Source: Larsenimonas suaedae
GTDB lineage: Bacteria; Pseudomonadota; Gammaproteobacteria; Pseudomonadales; Halomonadaceae
Reading direction: 5' to 3'
Length of the DNA stretch: 64,000 bases
NCBI RefSeq assembly: GCF_023712105.1
Contig: NZ_JAMLJI010000002.1
Location: forward strand, 434,001 to 498,000
Of this stretch, positions 45,389 to 55,169 are shown one piece after another (the first letter of the stretch is position 1; each line of letters opens with the position of its first letter). Position numbers and translations under genes: made by a program. A model generated the notes under the pieces. That model was not told the origin of the DNA and ran no database searches. It saw nothing but the letters and a program-made list of their open reading frames with translations.

Positions 45389-46945
45389 CTAGGCCCGGGT
45401 CGGTGTCAGCACCTGTTGATGAAGTGCGGTCCCGGCGCTGTCCTTGAGGGTCACGGTCAGTGCCTCGCTTTCGCCGTCAAGGTCGACCTGACCGAAGAAC
45501 TGATAGCCCCGCGAGGGTGGCAGGTTCTTCTGGCCGTCGGGCGGGGCTTTTTGAAACACCACCTTGGGACCGAAGGTGGCGTCGAGCTCACCGGGGCCGA
45601 AGGTACCGGCGTGCAGCGGCCCGCTGACAAACTCCCAAAACGGCGTGAACGCCTTGAACGCAGCGCGCTCCGGCGCGTAGTGGTGCGCTGCGGTGTAGTG
45701 TACATCGGCGGTGAACCAAACCACGTTTTGAATGGCGTTGTCGCGAATGAAGCGCAAAAGCCGGGCAAGTTCGAGCTCGCGCCCCTTGGGCGCACCGTCA
45801 TAGCGGTTGGCGACCGCCTCGAAGTGATCGCCGTCGGCCACCACCAGCCCGACCGGCATATCGGCGGCAATGATCTTCCAGGTCGCGCTTGAGTCGAGCA
45901 GGGCCTGTTTCAACCAGTCGAACTGGGTCTTGCCAAGAAAATCGGTGGCCGGGGACGAGGACGTCTGTACATTGGCGCTGTTGGGGCCGCGGTAGCTTCG
46001 CATGTCGAGCATGAATACCTCGAGCCCGGGGCCGTAGGGAAATCGTCGATAGAGCCGGTCCGGGGCCGAGCTGGAGAGCCGCGTCGGCGTGAACTCGACA
46101 AACGCCTGTCTGGCCCGCGCCGAAAGCAGGGACACGTTTTTCTCCCGGTAGCGGTCGTCGTCAAGGAGCTCCCCCGGGTACCAGTTATTCACCGTTTCGT
46201 GGTCGTCCCACTGGGCGAGCATCGGGACGTCTGCGTAGAGCGCGCGTACGTTGGCATCGAGCAGGTTATAGGCGTGCTGCCCCCGATACTCCTCGAGCGT
46301 TTCCGCCACCTTTTGCTTGGCCGGCGTCACCACGTTCTGCCAGACCGAGCCGTCCTCGAGCGCCACCCGCTCCTCCATCGGGCCATCGGCGTAGACGGTA
46401 TCGCCGGAATGAAGGAAAAAGTCCGGGCGCGTCTTTCGCATGGTCTCGAAAATCGTCATGCCGCCGCGCGATTCATCGATGCCCCAGCCCTGCCCGGCCA
46501 CATCGCCTGACCATACAAAGCGCACGTTGCGGGCGGAGGTTGGCGGAAGCGGCAGCGACCCCGTGACCGGCGCGCTCAGCGCCCGGTGATCCCCTGGCGA
46601 TTGAAAACGCACCCGGTAATAAAGATGATCCCAGCCGGCAAGACCCGTGGCGTCGAGCTTGCCGACAAGCCCGGTCTCCGGCAGCACCGCCACCGGTGGC
46701 AGCCGCCGAAACTGGGCGAAATCCGGCGTTTTCGAGATATCGACCTGCATGATCGCGGGGCGGTCCGCCCGGCTCCAGAGCATGGCGCGGTCCGTCAGCA
46801 CATCGCCACTCATGACGCCGGACACCGCCTCCGGACGGCGCCCCTCGGCAAGCACAATGGCCGGCGCCCCGATAATCCCCGTGCCAAGGCCTGCAAGCCC
46901 CAGCCCTCCCTTGAGGCCTGTCGTCAGTAAGTCACGTCGCTTCAT
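45389..46945 (-). CDS. phoD: PhoD-type alkaline phosphatase
   Basis: This 518-residue exported metallophosphatase (phosphodiesterase/phosphomonoesterase, Ca/Fe-dependent family) carries a twin-arginine signal at its N terminus (MKRRDLLTTGLKGGLGLAGLG) and is exported folded. Catalytic landmarks are VWSGDVAGQ, FFLHSGDTVYADGP, QWDDHETVNNWYP, FMLDMRSYRGP and TADVHYTAAHHYAPERA. It would release phosphate from organic esters outside the cytoplasm. The ATG at 46945 is chosen because it begins the Tat signal and has GGGGAG upstream. Confidence 0.92.
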   Translation of the reverse strand: MKRRDLLTTGLKGGLGLAGLGTGIIGAPAIVLAEGRRPEAVSGVMSGDVLTDRAMLWSRADRPAIMQVDISKTPDFAQFRRLPPVAVLPETGLVGKLDATGLAGWDHLYYRVRFQSPGDHRALSAPVTGSLPLPPTSARNVRFVWSGDVAGQGWGIDESRGGMTIFETMRKTRPDFFLHSGDTVYADGPMEERVALEDGSVWQNVVTPAKQKVAETLEEYRGQHAYNLLDANVRALYADVPMLAQWDDHETVNNWYPGELLDDDRYREKNVSLLSARARQAFVEFTPTRLSSSAPDRLYRRFPYGPGLEVFMLDMRSYRGPNSANVQTSSSPATDFLGKTQFDWLKQALLDSSATWKIIAADMPVGLVVADGDHFEAVANRYDGAPKGRELELARLLRFIRDNAIQNVVWFTADVHYTAAHHYAPERAAFKAFTPFWEFVSGPLHAGTFGPGELDATFGPKVVFQKAPPDGQKNLPPSRGYQFFGQVDLDGESEALTVTLKDSAGTALHQQVLTPTRA

Positions 46946-47060
46946 GTCGTCTCCCCGTACCAGAAATCGTAAGTGAAGTATCCGAACACAAGATGACGTC
47001 TTGGATACGCCCCCATGACGAGGCGATGTCACGACCGACCACGCGGTATTCAGACGTAAA

Positions 47061-47084
47061 AAAACCCCGCAGATGCGAGGTTTT
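47061..47084 (-). terminator. Intrinsic terminator after ubiK
   Basis: On the - strand, a 10-bp stem with one mismatch (47075-47084 with 47061-47070) is followed by seven T, 20 bases after the ubiK stop. Confidence 0.8.
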
Positions 47085-47104
47085 CAGGGAGACTCCAGGT
47101 GGGA

Positions 47105-47458
47105 TCAGACGCCGGTGTTCGGCGAGTCGTCGCTGGTTCCGGTCGGTTCGGCGTTGGCTGCGTCGTCGCTTAACGGCTCGGCGTTGGCCGTGGTGGTCTG
47201 ACCGCCGTTCAGGGAGGCAAGCTGCGCTTCCATGTCGGCGACCTGCTTTTCAAGCGCCTCGACGCGGGTACGGGTGCGGGTAAGCACATCCATCATGATG
47301 TCGAAATCTTCACGCGAGACCAGATCGAAACGGTCGAACGTGCTCTTCATCGCGCTCTGAACGCTTCGCTGAATGTCTTCCGGCGCCTGGGAGACGTCCT
47401 GAAGACGCTCGCCGAGCTGTTGGGCGAATCGACTGAATACATCGCGATTGGCGGCCAT
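47105..47458 (-). CDS. ubiK: UbiK accessory factor (YqiC/BMFP family)
   Basis: This 117-residue protein is of the BMFP/YqiC family, an accessory factor of aerobic ubiquinone biosynthesis that binds lipids. It has an amphipathic N terminus (DVFSRFAQQLGERLQDV), the family segment DLVSREDFDIMMDVLTRTRTRVEALEKQVADMEAQLA forming a C-terminal trimeric coiled coil, and a low-complexity tail rich in Ala/Asp/Ser. The ATG at 47458 has AGGAAGG upstream. It is divergent from glnK, an arrangement also seen in pseudomonads. Confidence 0.9.
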   Translation of the reverse strand: MAANRDVFSRFAQQLGERLQDVSQAPEDIQRSVQSAMKSTFDRFDLVSREDFDIMMDVLTRTRTRVEALEKQVADMEAQLASLNGGQTTTANAEPLSDDAANAEPTGTSDDSPNTGV

Positions 47459-47666
47459 AGTATCCTTCCTCTGATTACGTGTTCGTTGAGCATAGGATAC
47501 GCACTGTGGAACCGAAACGCCTAATCCCGTCGCAGCGTCGACGATAGCGCCTGTGTTCAAAACCCTGCGTGTTCTTGACCGCCCTTCGCCACGCCCGTCA
47601 ACACGCCCTTCGGCACATTTATAGACACGCCCGGCGCTCATGTCGTCGCCTTGCACACAAGCCGCC

Positions 47667-47685
47667 TTGCACACAAACAGTGCAA
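47667..47685. promoter_or_regulatory. Putative NtrC-binding site upstream of glnK
   Basis: TTGCAC-N7-GTGCAA is a perfect 6-bp inverted repeat with the spacing of the enteric NtrC consensus (TGCAC-N7-GTGCA). It lies about 130-145 bases upstream of the -24 element of glnK, a typical enhancer distance. Confidence 0.75.
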
Positions 47686-47781
47686 CGCTGCACAAGGCGC
47701 GAAAGAAAGGCCGTTATTTGGTGCAGCCGTTGGTGCGCGCCTGCACCACAAACACACACCCACTGCCCCACACCCACCTAA

Positions 47782-48201
<420 letters not shown>

Positions 48202-48234
48202 CCCCCGATTGCACGCTTTCCAAGGAACTGTGAA

Positions 48235-49482
48235 ATGAATGACCTGATCGAAGTCAAATACGCCCTCGATACGTTCTACTTTCTAATGACCGGCGCGCTG
48301 GTGCTGTGGATGGCCGCCGGGTTCTCGATGCTGGAGGCAGGCCTTGTTCGGGCCAAGAACACCACCGAGATTCTGACCAAGAACATTGCCTTGTTCGCCA
48401 TTGCCTGCACCATGTACCTGCTGGTGGGCTACCACCTGATGTACTCAAGCGAGTCAGGCGGCTTCCTGCCGAACCTCGGCTTTTTGCTCGGGGCGGAAAA
48501 CACCCCCGATGACGTGTTCGCAAGCGGGGGTGAGGTCTATTACTCCGCCCGCTCGGACTTCTTCTTCCAGGTGGTGTTCGTCGCGACCGCCATGTCGATC
48601 GTCTCGGGCGCCGTTGCCGAACGCATGAAGCTCTGGGCATTCCTGCTGTTCGCGGTGGTGCTGACCGGCTTTATCTATCCGATTCAGGGCTACTGGAAAT
48701 GGGGCGGCGGCTTCCTCGATGCAGCCGGCTTCCAGGATTTCGCAGGCTCAGGCGTTGTGCACCTGTGTGGCGCGACCGCCGCGCTTGCAGGCGTTCTTCT
48801 ACTCGGTGCGCGCAAGGGCAAGTACGGCAAGAACGGGCAGATCAACGCCATTCCCGGTGCGAACCTGCCGCTTGCAACCCTTGGCACCTTCATCCTGTGG
48901 CTTGGCTGGCTCGGCTTCAACGGCGGCTCGGAGCTCAAGATTTCCGACATCGGTGAGGCCAATGCGGTCGCACAGGTCTTCGTCAACACCAACGCAGCCG
49001 CAGCCGGCGGTGTGATCGGCGCGCTGATTCTTGCCCGCCTCTGGTTTCGCAAGGCGGATCTGACCATGGCCCTCAACGGGGCGCTGGCAGGGCTTGTCGC
49101 GATCACGGCCGAGCCGCTGACGCCCACGGCACTCGGCGCAACCCTGATTGGCCTGACAGGCGGTTTGATCGTGGTCTTTGCCATCGTCGCCCTTGATAAG
49201 CTCAGAATCGATGACCCGGTCGGCGCCATTTCGGTGCACGGCGTGGTCGGCATCTGGGGTCTGCTCGCGGTGCCGCTGACCAATGAGGCCGCCACGTTCG
49301 GCGCACAGCTTCTGGGCATTGCCGTCATCTTTGGCTGGACCTTCATCGCAAGCCTTGTTGTCTGGTTCATCATCAAGGCCGTGATGGGGCTTCGCGTCAG
49401 CCAGGAAGAGGAATACGAAGGGGTCGATATCACCGAATGCGGCATGGAAGCGTACCCGGAATTCATCGGCAGCAAAAAATAA
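48235..49482 (+). CDS. amtB: Ammonium transporter AmtB
   Basis: This 415-residue protein has about 11 helices and no obvious long signal peptide. Twin pore histidines are in VVHLCGATAAL and ISVHGVVGIWG, and the family segment WKWGGGFLD is present. It conducts ammonium across the inner membrane and is blocked by GlnK. It is placed between two PII genes: glnK 33 bases upstream and a second PII 157 bases downstream. Confidence 0.96.
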   Translation: MNDLIEVKYALDTFYFLMTGALVLWMAAGFSMLEAGLVRAKNTTEILTKNIALFAIACTMYLLVGYHLMYSSESGGFLPNLGFLLGAENTPDDVFASGGEVYYSARSDFFFQVVFVATAMSIVSGAVAERMKLWAFLLFAVVLTGFIYPIQGYWKWGGGFLDAAGFQDFAGSGVVHLCGATAALAGVLLLGARKGKYGKNGQINAIPGANLPLATLGTFILWLGWLGFNGGSELKISDIGEANAVAQVFVNTNAAAAGGVIGALILARLWFRKADLTMALNGALAGLVAITAEPLTPTALGATLIGLTGGLIVVFAIVALDKLRIDDPVGAISVHGVVGIWGLLAVPLTNEAATFGAQLLGIAVIFGWTFIASLVVWFIIKAVMGLRVSQEEEYEGVDITECGMEAYPEFIGSKK

Positions 49483-49490
49483 TCAAGGCC

Positions 49491-49543
49491 CGGGGCGGCG
49501 CTCGACGCCGCCCCGCCCTCCTGCGGCCCCCTGGGGCTTTTTT
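49491..49543 (+). terminator. Hairpins after amtB
   Basis: A perfect 10-bp stem (49491-49500 with 49506-49515) lies eight bases after the amtB stop. It is followed by a shorter GCCCC/GGGGC stem ending in six T (49526-49543). Together they probably end most amtB transcripts before the second PII gene. Confidence 0.7.
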
Positions 49544-49594
49544 GGCAAAGCGGCAATGCTTTTTGTGAGAGTTGGAAACCCGTTGTATGCTTAA

Positions 49595-49978
<384 letters not shown>

Positions 49979-50002
49979 CCGCACGGCCTCACGCCATTTT
50001 CG

Positions 50003-50029
50003 AAAGCGCGCCCTCCGGCGCGCTTTTTT
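50003..50029 (+). terminator. Intrinsic terminator after the second PII gene
   Basis: A perfect 10-bp stem (50003-50012 with 50017-50026), CTCC loop, and T-run. Confidence 0.9.
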
Positions 50030-50170
50030 ATTGGCCCTCGATTGCGTTGCGCCCTTGAGAAATCGCCCGATCGCAACAAGACTTACCCGTGACAGGCAGG
50101 CAGCGACTCGGCGTCTGCCGCCGACCGCCTGCTCCGTTCATGGCAGGTCTTGATCCCAAAGGAGGTTTTC

Positions 50171-50812
50171 ATGGCACTTAGATTAGGTGATACCGCACCG
50201 GACTTTACCCAGGACAGCACCGACGGCTCGATCCGCTTTCACGAATGGGCCGGTGACAGTTGGGTCGTGCTGTTTTCGCACCCGGCCGACTTCACCCCGG
50301 TCTGCACCACCGAACTCGGTGAAGTCGCCCGCCTGAAGCCCGAATTCGACAAGCGCAACACCAAGACGATCGGTCTGTCGGTCGACGCGCTCGACGAGCA
50401 CAAGCAGTGGATCGGCGACATCGAAGCGACCCAGGGCTGCGCGCTCAATTTCCCGCTTCTGGCCGACAGTGATCGCAGTGTCAGCGAGCTTTACGACATG
50501 ATTCACCCCAACGCCGACGCCACCAGCACGGTTCGCTCGGTGTTCGTGATCGACCCGGCCAAGAAGGTCCGCCTGACGCTGACTTACCCGGCCAGCACCG
50601 GCCGCGATTTCACCGAGCTTCTTCGCGTGATCGACAGTCTTCAGCTCACCGACGGCTACAAGGTCGCAACGCCTGTGAACTGGCGCGATGGCGACGACGT
50701 GATCATCGTGCCCTCGCTCGATAACGAACAGGCCAAGGAACTCTTTCCCAACGGCTGGGACGAAAAACGCCCCTACCTGCGCATTACTCCGCAGCCCAAC
50801 AAGTCCCGCTAA
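50171..50812 (+). CDS. 1-Cys peroxiredoxin (Prx6 type)
   Basis: This 213-residue cytoplasmic peroxidase has the peroxidatic cysteine in HPADFTPVCTTELG and the long C-terminal domain of the Prx6 group (VNWRDGDDVIIVP, GWDEKRPYLRITPQP). It reduces hydrogen peroxide and alkyl or lipid hydroperoxides. No second resolving cysteine motif is visible, as expected for the 1-Cys class. The start at 50171 follows AAAGGAGG. Confidence 0.92.
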   Translation: MALRLGDTAPDFTQDSTDGSIRFHEWAGDSWVVLFSHPADFTPVCTTELGEVARLKPEFDKRNTKTIGLSVDALDEHKQWIGDIEATQGCALNFPLLADSDRSVSELYDMIHPNADATSTVRSVFVIDPAKKVRLTLTYPASTGRDFTELLRVIDSLQLTDGYKVATPVNWRDGDDVIIVPSLDNEQAKELFPNGWDEKRPYLRITPQPNKSR

Positions 50813-50827
50813 CGCATCTGCACACCC

Positions 50828-50863
50828 GGCCCTGTAAGCGCCCGATACGCCGCCTACAGGGCC
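50828..50863 (+). terminator. Inverted repeat after the peroxiredoxin gene
   Basis: GGCCCTGTA (50828-50836) pairs perfectly with TACAGGGCC (50855-50863) across an 18-base loop. It has no T-tract; possible rho-independent or stabilising structure. Confidence 0.45.
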
Positions 50864-50937
50864 GATGCGCTTGGTCCGAGCGCGCCGAGCATGAACGCGC
50901 TACACTGCCCGCGTTTTCACACTAGGCGCGTTTTCAG

Positions 50938-51864
50938 ATGCAAGCACTGCTCGAATCGATTCTCGATGAGGTTCGCCCCCTGCTCGGCCAGGGCAAGGTG
51001 GCGGACTATATCCCGGCGCTGGCCACCGTCGACCCGCATCAGCTCGGGGTCGCCGTGATCGGCACCGACGGGTCGCTGTCTCAGGCCGGCGACGCCGACG
51101 TTCCGTTCTCGATTCAAAGCATTTCCAAGGTGTTTAGCCTGGTGCAGGCGATTACCCACCAGGGCGAAGCCATCTGGGACCGGCTCGGCCATGAACCCTC
51201 CGGGCAGGCCTTCAACTCGCTGGTGCAGCTCGAATTCGAGCAGGGGCGACCGCGCAACCCCTTCATCAATGCAGGCGCCCTGGTCATCGCCGACATCAAC
51301 GAATCCCGCTACGCCGCGCCCGTTCTCTCCATGCGCGACATGGTTCGAAAGCTGACCGACAACCCGCACATCATCGCCGACATGGTGGTCGCCGACTCCG
51401 AATATCAGCACCGCTCACGTAACGCGGCCGCCGCGTATCTGATGCAATCGTTCGGCAATTTCCACAACGACGTCGACACGGTGCTCAAGAGTTACTTCCA
51501 TCACTGCGCGCTCGCCGCAAGCTGTGTGGATCTGGCCCGGGCCTTCTCGTTTCTGGCCAATCAGGGCCGCTGTCTGCACAGCGGCAACGTCATCCTGTCA
51601 CCGCGACAGACCCAGCAGGTCAACGCCATCATGGCCACCAGCGGGCTCTACGATGAGGCCGGAAACTTCGCCTACCGGGTCGGACTGCCGGGCAAGAGCG
51701 GCGTCGGCGGCGGTATTGTCGCGATCGTGCCGGGCCGCTACAGCCTCTGCGTGTGGTCGCCGGCATTGAACCCGAGCGGCAATTCGCTGGTGGGCATGCA
51801 GGTGCTTGAAAAGCTGACCGAGCGCCTTGGCTGGTCGGTGTTCGCCCCGGTCGTCTGCCCCTGA
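50938..51864 (+). CDS. glsA: Glutaminase
   Basis: This 308-residue serine-dependent beta-lactamase-like glutaminase turns glutamine into glutamate and ammonia. The nucleophile motif is [11 protein letters not shown] (S-x-x-K); other features are [24 protein letters not shown], and [18 protein letters not shown] near the end. It is full length. It sits in a nitrogen-rich neighbourhood but has its own upstream space. Confidence 0.95.
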   Translation: MQALLESILDEVRPLLGQGKVADYIPALATVDPHQLGVAVIGTDGSLSQAGDADVPFSIQSISKVFSLVQAITHQGEAIWDRLGHEPSGQAFNSLVQLEFEQGRPRNPFINAGALVIADINESRYAAPVLSMRDMVRKLTDNPHIIADMVVADSEYQHRSRNAAAAYLMQSFGNFHNDVDTVLKSYFHHCALAASCVDLARAFSFLANQGRCLHSGNVILSPRQTQQVNAIMATSGLYDEAGNFAYRVGLPGKSGVGGGIVAIVPGRYSLCVWSPALNPSGNSLVGMQVLEKLTERLGWSVFAPVVCP

Positions 51865-51912
51865 TCCTTGGCCGCCGTGCTCCCCGTAACCGCCCTGGGA
51901 TCAGAAAACCGG

Positions 51913-51960
51913 GTCAGACAATTGCAGGATTAGACAAGTGCAGGGTTAGACAACCGCCGG
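51913..51960. repeat. Three degenerate 16-base tandem repeats at the nadX 3' end
   Basis: Units start at 51913, 51929 and 51945 (gtcagacaattgcagg, attagacaagtgcagg, gttagacaaccgccgg). The last overlaps the final codons and stop of nadX. No function is known. Confidence 0.6.
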
Positions 51961-52740
51961 CGTCAGTAACTGACGGCAGGCGCGAACGACCGACAGCGCC
52001 GCAAGCGTCGAGGTCTTTGGATTGGCCTCAAGCGGAAAGCCGCTGAGTTCGATCTCGAACTGCCCGAACCGCCCTTCCGCCTTGATGCGGTGGGTGTTGC
52101 GCGTCGTGAGCGGGTCGACCACCAGCTTGACCGTGGTGGCCTCCATGCCAACGCCTGCGAGTGCAACGGTCGCGGCCACATTGGCATTGGCTGGAAACAG
52201 GCGAGCGGCCTCACCCGCCGTGCCTTCGAAAAAGACCGTCGGCACCGTGACCTTATCAAGCGCCACCAGCGTTTCGGCGTGACTGCCCTGCCAGCTGCGG
52301 GGCGCCTTGCGCGCCTCGTAGGTCACCCGGTCAAGCCCGCCTTCCCGCGCGGCCGCCAGTCCATCCATGCCCGCCACCGCACCGGAGAGCACTTCGAACT
52401 GGGTGTCACCGGCCCGAGCGGCCTCACAAAGCGCGTCGTACAGGGCTTGATCGGCCAGCGCACCGACTGAAATCACCGCCAGCCGCCACCCGCGATGAAG
52501 CACCGCCTCACCGTGGGCACGAAGCCCCTGCTGGCCGGCGCATTCGAGCACCAGCGACGGCTCGCCCTTAACCTCATCGACCGAGGACACCACCCTGACC
52601 CGCTCGCCCAACTGCGCCTGAACCGCGCTCTGACGCTCGGGCGCCTCGATCACCCATTCAAGGCTCAGCGCCTCCGGCAATAGCCGATGCACTTCATGGC
52701 CCATCGCCCCGTACCCGATCATCACGATTGTTCGATTCAT
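51946..52740 (-). CDS. nadX: L-aspartate dehydrogenase
   Basis: This 264-residue NAD(P)-dependent enzyme deaminates aspartate to oxaloacetate or, via iminoaspartate, supplies NAD synthesis. The N-terminal Rossmann fold shows IVMIGYGAMGHEV; the family's GSHAE and FPANANVAATVALAG motifs are present. The ATG at 52740 is preferred to a GTG five codons upstream. The region upstream contains a perfect heptanucleotide repeat. Confidence 0.88.
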   Translation of the reverse strand: MNRTIVMIGYGAMGHEVHRLLPEALSLEWVIEAPERQSAVQAQLGERVRVVSSVDEVKGEPSLVLECAGQQGLRAHGEAVLHRGWRLAVISVGALADQALYDALCEAARAGDTQFEVLSGAVAGMDGLAAAREGGLDRVTYEARKAPRSWQGSHAETLVALDKVTVPTVFFEGTAGEAARLFPANANVAATVALAGVGMEATTVKLVVDPLTTRNTHRIKAEGRFGQFEIELSGFPLEANPKTSTLAALSVVRACRQLLTPAVV

Positions 52741-52879
52741 AGATGCATCACTCACGCGCTAAGGTTTGAAAAAAGGCTGTATTTCCAAAAAACGATAAGA
52801 CAACGACGCCGCTCATAGTAGCCTTCCTACTTAGAGGCCGACCACCATGGCCCGGCTATCCGTGCGCACATGAACAAGA

Positions 52880-52928
52880 TTCCGGGTTCCGGGTTCCGGG
52901 TTCCGGGTTCCGGGTTCCGGGTTCCGGG
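52880..52928. repeat. Seven perfect tandem copies of TTCCGGG
   Basis: Forty-nine bases consist of seven exact 7-base units. The array lies between dgt (ends 52986) and nadX (starts 52740), both on the - strand, outside both genes. Perfect short tandem arrays readily change copy number, so the length probably varies between strains. Confidence 0.95.
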
Positions 52929-52985
52929 ATGATCGCCTTCGGGCCTGCTTTCGGCATAAACCGAGCCGGCCCGAACGCTCTGGTA

Positions 52986-54323
52986 TCACTCCCCCCTGAG
53001 ACGCCCGCCCATTTCCTGTGCCAGATCCACCGCGTAGTGATCCGTCATGCCGCCGATGAAATCGAGCATCCGCCGATAGCTGTCGTACAGGGGCCATGAG
53101 GCGCGCGGCGTGTTCTCACCGATCAGTGATAAAACGCGCTGATGCTTGAAGCTGGAGGTGCCGGTGCGATGAAGCTCGCACGCCGCACCGATGAACGCCT
53201 CGAGCAGAATGCCAAGCGTGGTATAGGCACCGATCTCGAGCTTGGCCTTGCGCGGGTTTCTGAAAATACGTTCGCGGGCGATCTCCTTGGCCTGGCGCAC
53301 CCCCCAGTGAAGATCCGGATGACAAAGCTCCAGAAGATCGGTCTTGAGCGTGCCGGTGAGCAGCTCATGCTCATGGGCGATGAACGCCTCGGCGGCTTCC
53401 TTGACGGCGCGCTCCATCGCCGCGCCGCGCAGTACCGCAACCTGACGGCGCCGAGACGCCCCCAGACGCTGAAGCTCCAGAAAATCCTCCGGGGTGTGGC
53501 CGGCGATACTGATCAGAACGCCTGCCACTTCATCGAAGGTAAGAATATCCATCTCGAGCCCGTCTTCCAGATCCAGCAGGGCGTAACAGATGTCGTCGGC
53601 GGCCTCGACCAGATAGGCCAGCGGATGACGGCACCAGGCGTCATCGGCGGTGCGAATCAGCCCAAGCGTCTCGGCCACGCGCGCGAGCTGCTCGTGTTCG
53701 GACTGATAGGCGCTGAACTTGCCGCCACGGCCGGCGTGGGCAACGCTCCAGGGGTACTTGAGCATCGCGCCGAGCGTCGGCATCGTCAGCCGCATGCCAC
53801 CGCGGAACTGGTTGTATTCGATCTGGGTAACGATGCGAAACCCCTGCGCGTTGCCCTCATAGGTCAAAAGATCCTGCATTTCGCGCTCGGACAAGCCCTC
53901 GAACAGCTCAGGCTCGCTGAGCCGGGCGCGATGAAACCAGTCGCGGATGGCGTACTCACCGGCGTGACCGAACGGCGGATTGCCGATGTCGTGACCAAGG
54001 CACGCGGCCTGCACGATCACGCCGATGTCGGCGGGCGTGGTCCAGGATGGCAGTCGATCCCCAAGCCCCTCGGCCACCATCATGCCAAGACTTCGGCCCA
54101 CACAGCCGACTTCGAGCGAGTGGGTCAACCGGGTGTGGATATGATCGTTTTCGGTCAGCGGGTGCACCTGCGTCTTGCGGCCCAGACGCCGAAACGAGCC
54201 GGCGAACACGATGCGGTCGTAATCCTTGTGAAACGGCGATCGGCCGATCTCGCGCTCGGAGCCGGACGGCTTGTCATCGAGGCGAGCCGGGGCCAACAGC
54301 GTCGACCAACTCATGGTGCTCAT
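52986..54323 (-). CDS. dgt: Deoxyguanosinetriphosphate triphosphohydrolase-like protein
   Basis: This 445-residue HD-domain enzyme removes triphosphate from dGTP or other dNTPs, lowering nucleotide pools. The HD metal site is complete: HTRLTHSLEV, then CLGHDIGNPPFGHAGE, and later LVEAADDICYALLDLED. The length suits the Dgt type-2 group. The ATG start at 54323 fits. The reverse-complement frame over it is also long and open, but is a GC-bias artefact. Confidence 0.9.
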   Translation of the reverse strand: MSTMSWSTLLAPARLDDKPSGSEREIGRSPFHKDYDRIVFAGSFRRLGRKTQVHPLTENDHIHTRLTHSLEVGCVGRSLGMMVAEGLGDRLPSWTTPADIGVIVQAACLGHDIGNPPFGHAGEYAIRDWFHRARLSEPELFEGLSEREMQDLLTYEGNAQGFRIVTQIEYNQFRGGMRLTMPTLGAMLKYPWSVAHAGRGGKFSAYQSEHEQLARVAETLGLIRTADDAWCRHPLAYLVEAADDICYALLDLEDGLEMDILTFDEVAGVLISIAGHTPEDFLELQRLGASRRRQVAVLRGAAMERAVKEAAEAFIAHEHELLTGTLKTDLLELCHPDLHWGVRQAKEIARERIFRNPRKAKLEIGAYTTLGILLEAFIGAACELHRTGTSSFKHQRVLSLIGENTPRASWPLYDSYRRMLDFIGGMTDHYAVDLAQEMGGRLRGE

Positions 54324-54506
54324 TGCAATGTCCTGAAATGATGGCGTGGATCATCATTGTCGCACTCCCCCCGGGAACCCTCCACCGACGGCGGTCTCGA
54401 ACAAAAGCTCGACGGCGGTCTCAAACAGAAGACGGCCTCGACCAAAGCGCAATAGCGCCGACTGTTGCGCCTGACGCACCCTTATAGAACACTAAGGAGT
54501 CACGAT

Positions 54507-55169
54507 ATGAGTCAACAGCGGGTGGAATCGGTCGAACGAGCGCTGACCTTGCTCAACGCCTTCTCCAAGCAGAAAAAGCACTTCACATTGACCGAGCTGG
54601 CCCAGCACAGCGGGTTCTATAAAAGCACCATCCTGCGCCTTTCCGGCTCGCTCGAACGGTTTGGCTACCTGACCCGAGACGCCGCCGGGGTTTACCATCT
54701 TGGCCCGGCCTTCGTGCGCCTTGGCGCACTGGCCTCGAACAGCCTGCCGGACCTTGAAAGCCTGGTTCGACCACGCCTTCTTCAGCTTCGCGACCGCACC
54801 GGCGAAACCTGCGCTTTCTACGTTCAGGACGCCGGCATGCAGGTGTGCCGGTTTCGGGAGCTCGGCTCGAACGCGCTGTGCCATGTCATCGAGGAAGGCA
54901 GCCGCTACCCAATGACAGAAGGCGCCATTGCGACGCTTTTGACAGACGGTGCGCCCGAGCACGTACTCGAGCAGGTCGGCGCCGACGGCGCCTCACTTGC
55001 AACGCTTGCCGTGGTCATTCGGGACGAACAGCAAACGCGCCACGGGGTAATCGCACTAACGGGCCTCAATGCCCGCTTCGATAACGCCACGCGCGCGCAG
55101 CACGCGCAGCTTTTGGATGAGGTCGCGCTTGATCTTCGCGCCCCGCTCGGCCACCTGAGCGGGCGCTGA
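54507..55169 (+). CDS. IclR family transcriptional regulator
   Basis: This 220-residue IclR protein has a winged helix (RVESVERALTLLNAFSKQKKHFTLTELAQHSGFYKSTILRLSGSLE) and a GAF-like effector domain (about 85-215). IclR regulators usually control aromatic or carbon catabolism by binding small acids. The ATG at 54507 has AAGGAG at the right distance. Its stop codon is directly adjacent to the convergent ntrC stop (no gap). The target genes are unknown. Confidence 0.88.
   Translation: MSQQRVESVERALTLLNAFSKQKKHFTLTELAQHSGFYKSTILRLSGSLERFGYLTRDAAGVYHLGPAFVRLGALASNSLPDLESLVRPRLLQLRDRTGETCAFYVQDAGMQVCRFRELGSNALCHVIEEGSRYPMTEGAIATLLTDGAPEHVLEQVGADGASLATLAVVIRDEQQTRHGVIALTGLNARFDNATRAQHAQLLDEVALDLRAPLGHLSGR

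Noticed and set aside
47731-47748. TGGTGC-N6-GCACCA as a second NtrC site before glnK
   Set aside because: The half-sites are in the opposite order to the NtrC consensus (GCACC left, GGTGC right). It is a perfect inverted repeat but not a matching one.
52880-52928. The heptanucleotide array as a CRISPR array
   Set aside because: Units are adjacent with no spacers and no cas genes are present.
53142-54341. A 399-codon open frame on the + strand opposite dgt
   Set aside because: Antisense shadow of a clear HD-domain enzyme; no ribosome site or family resemblance.
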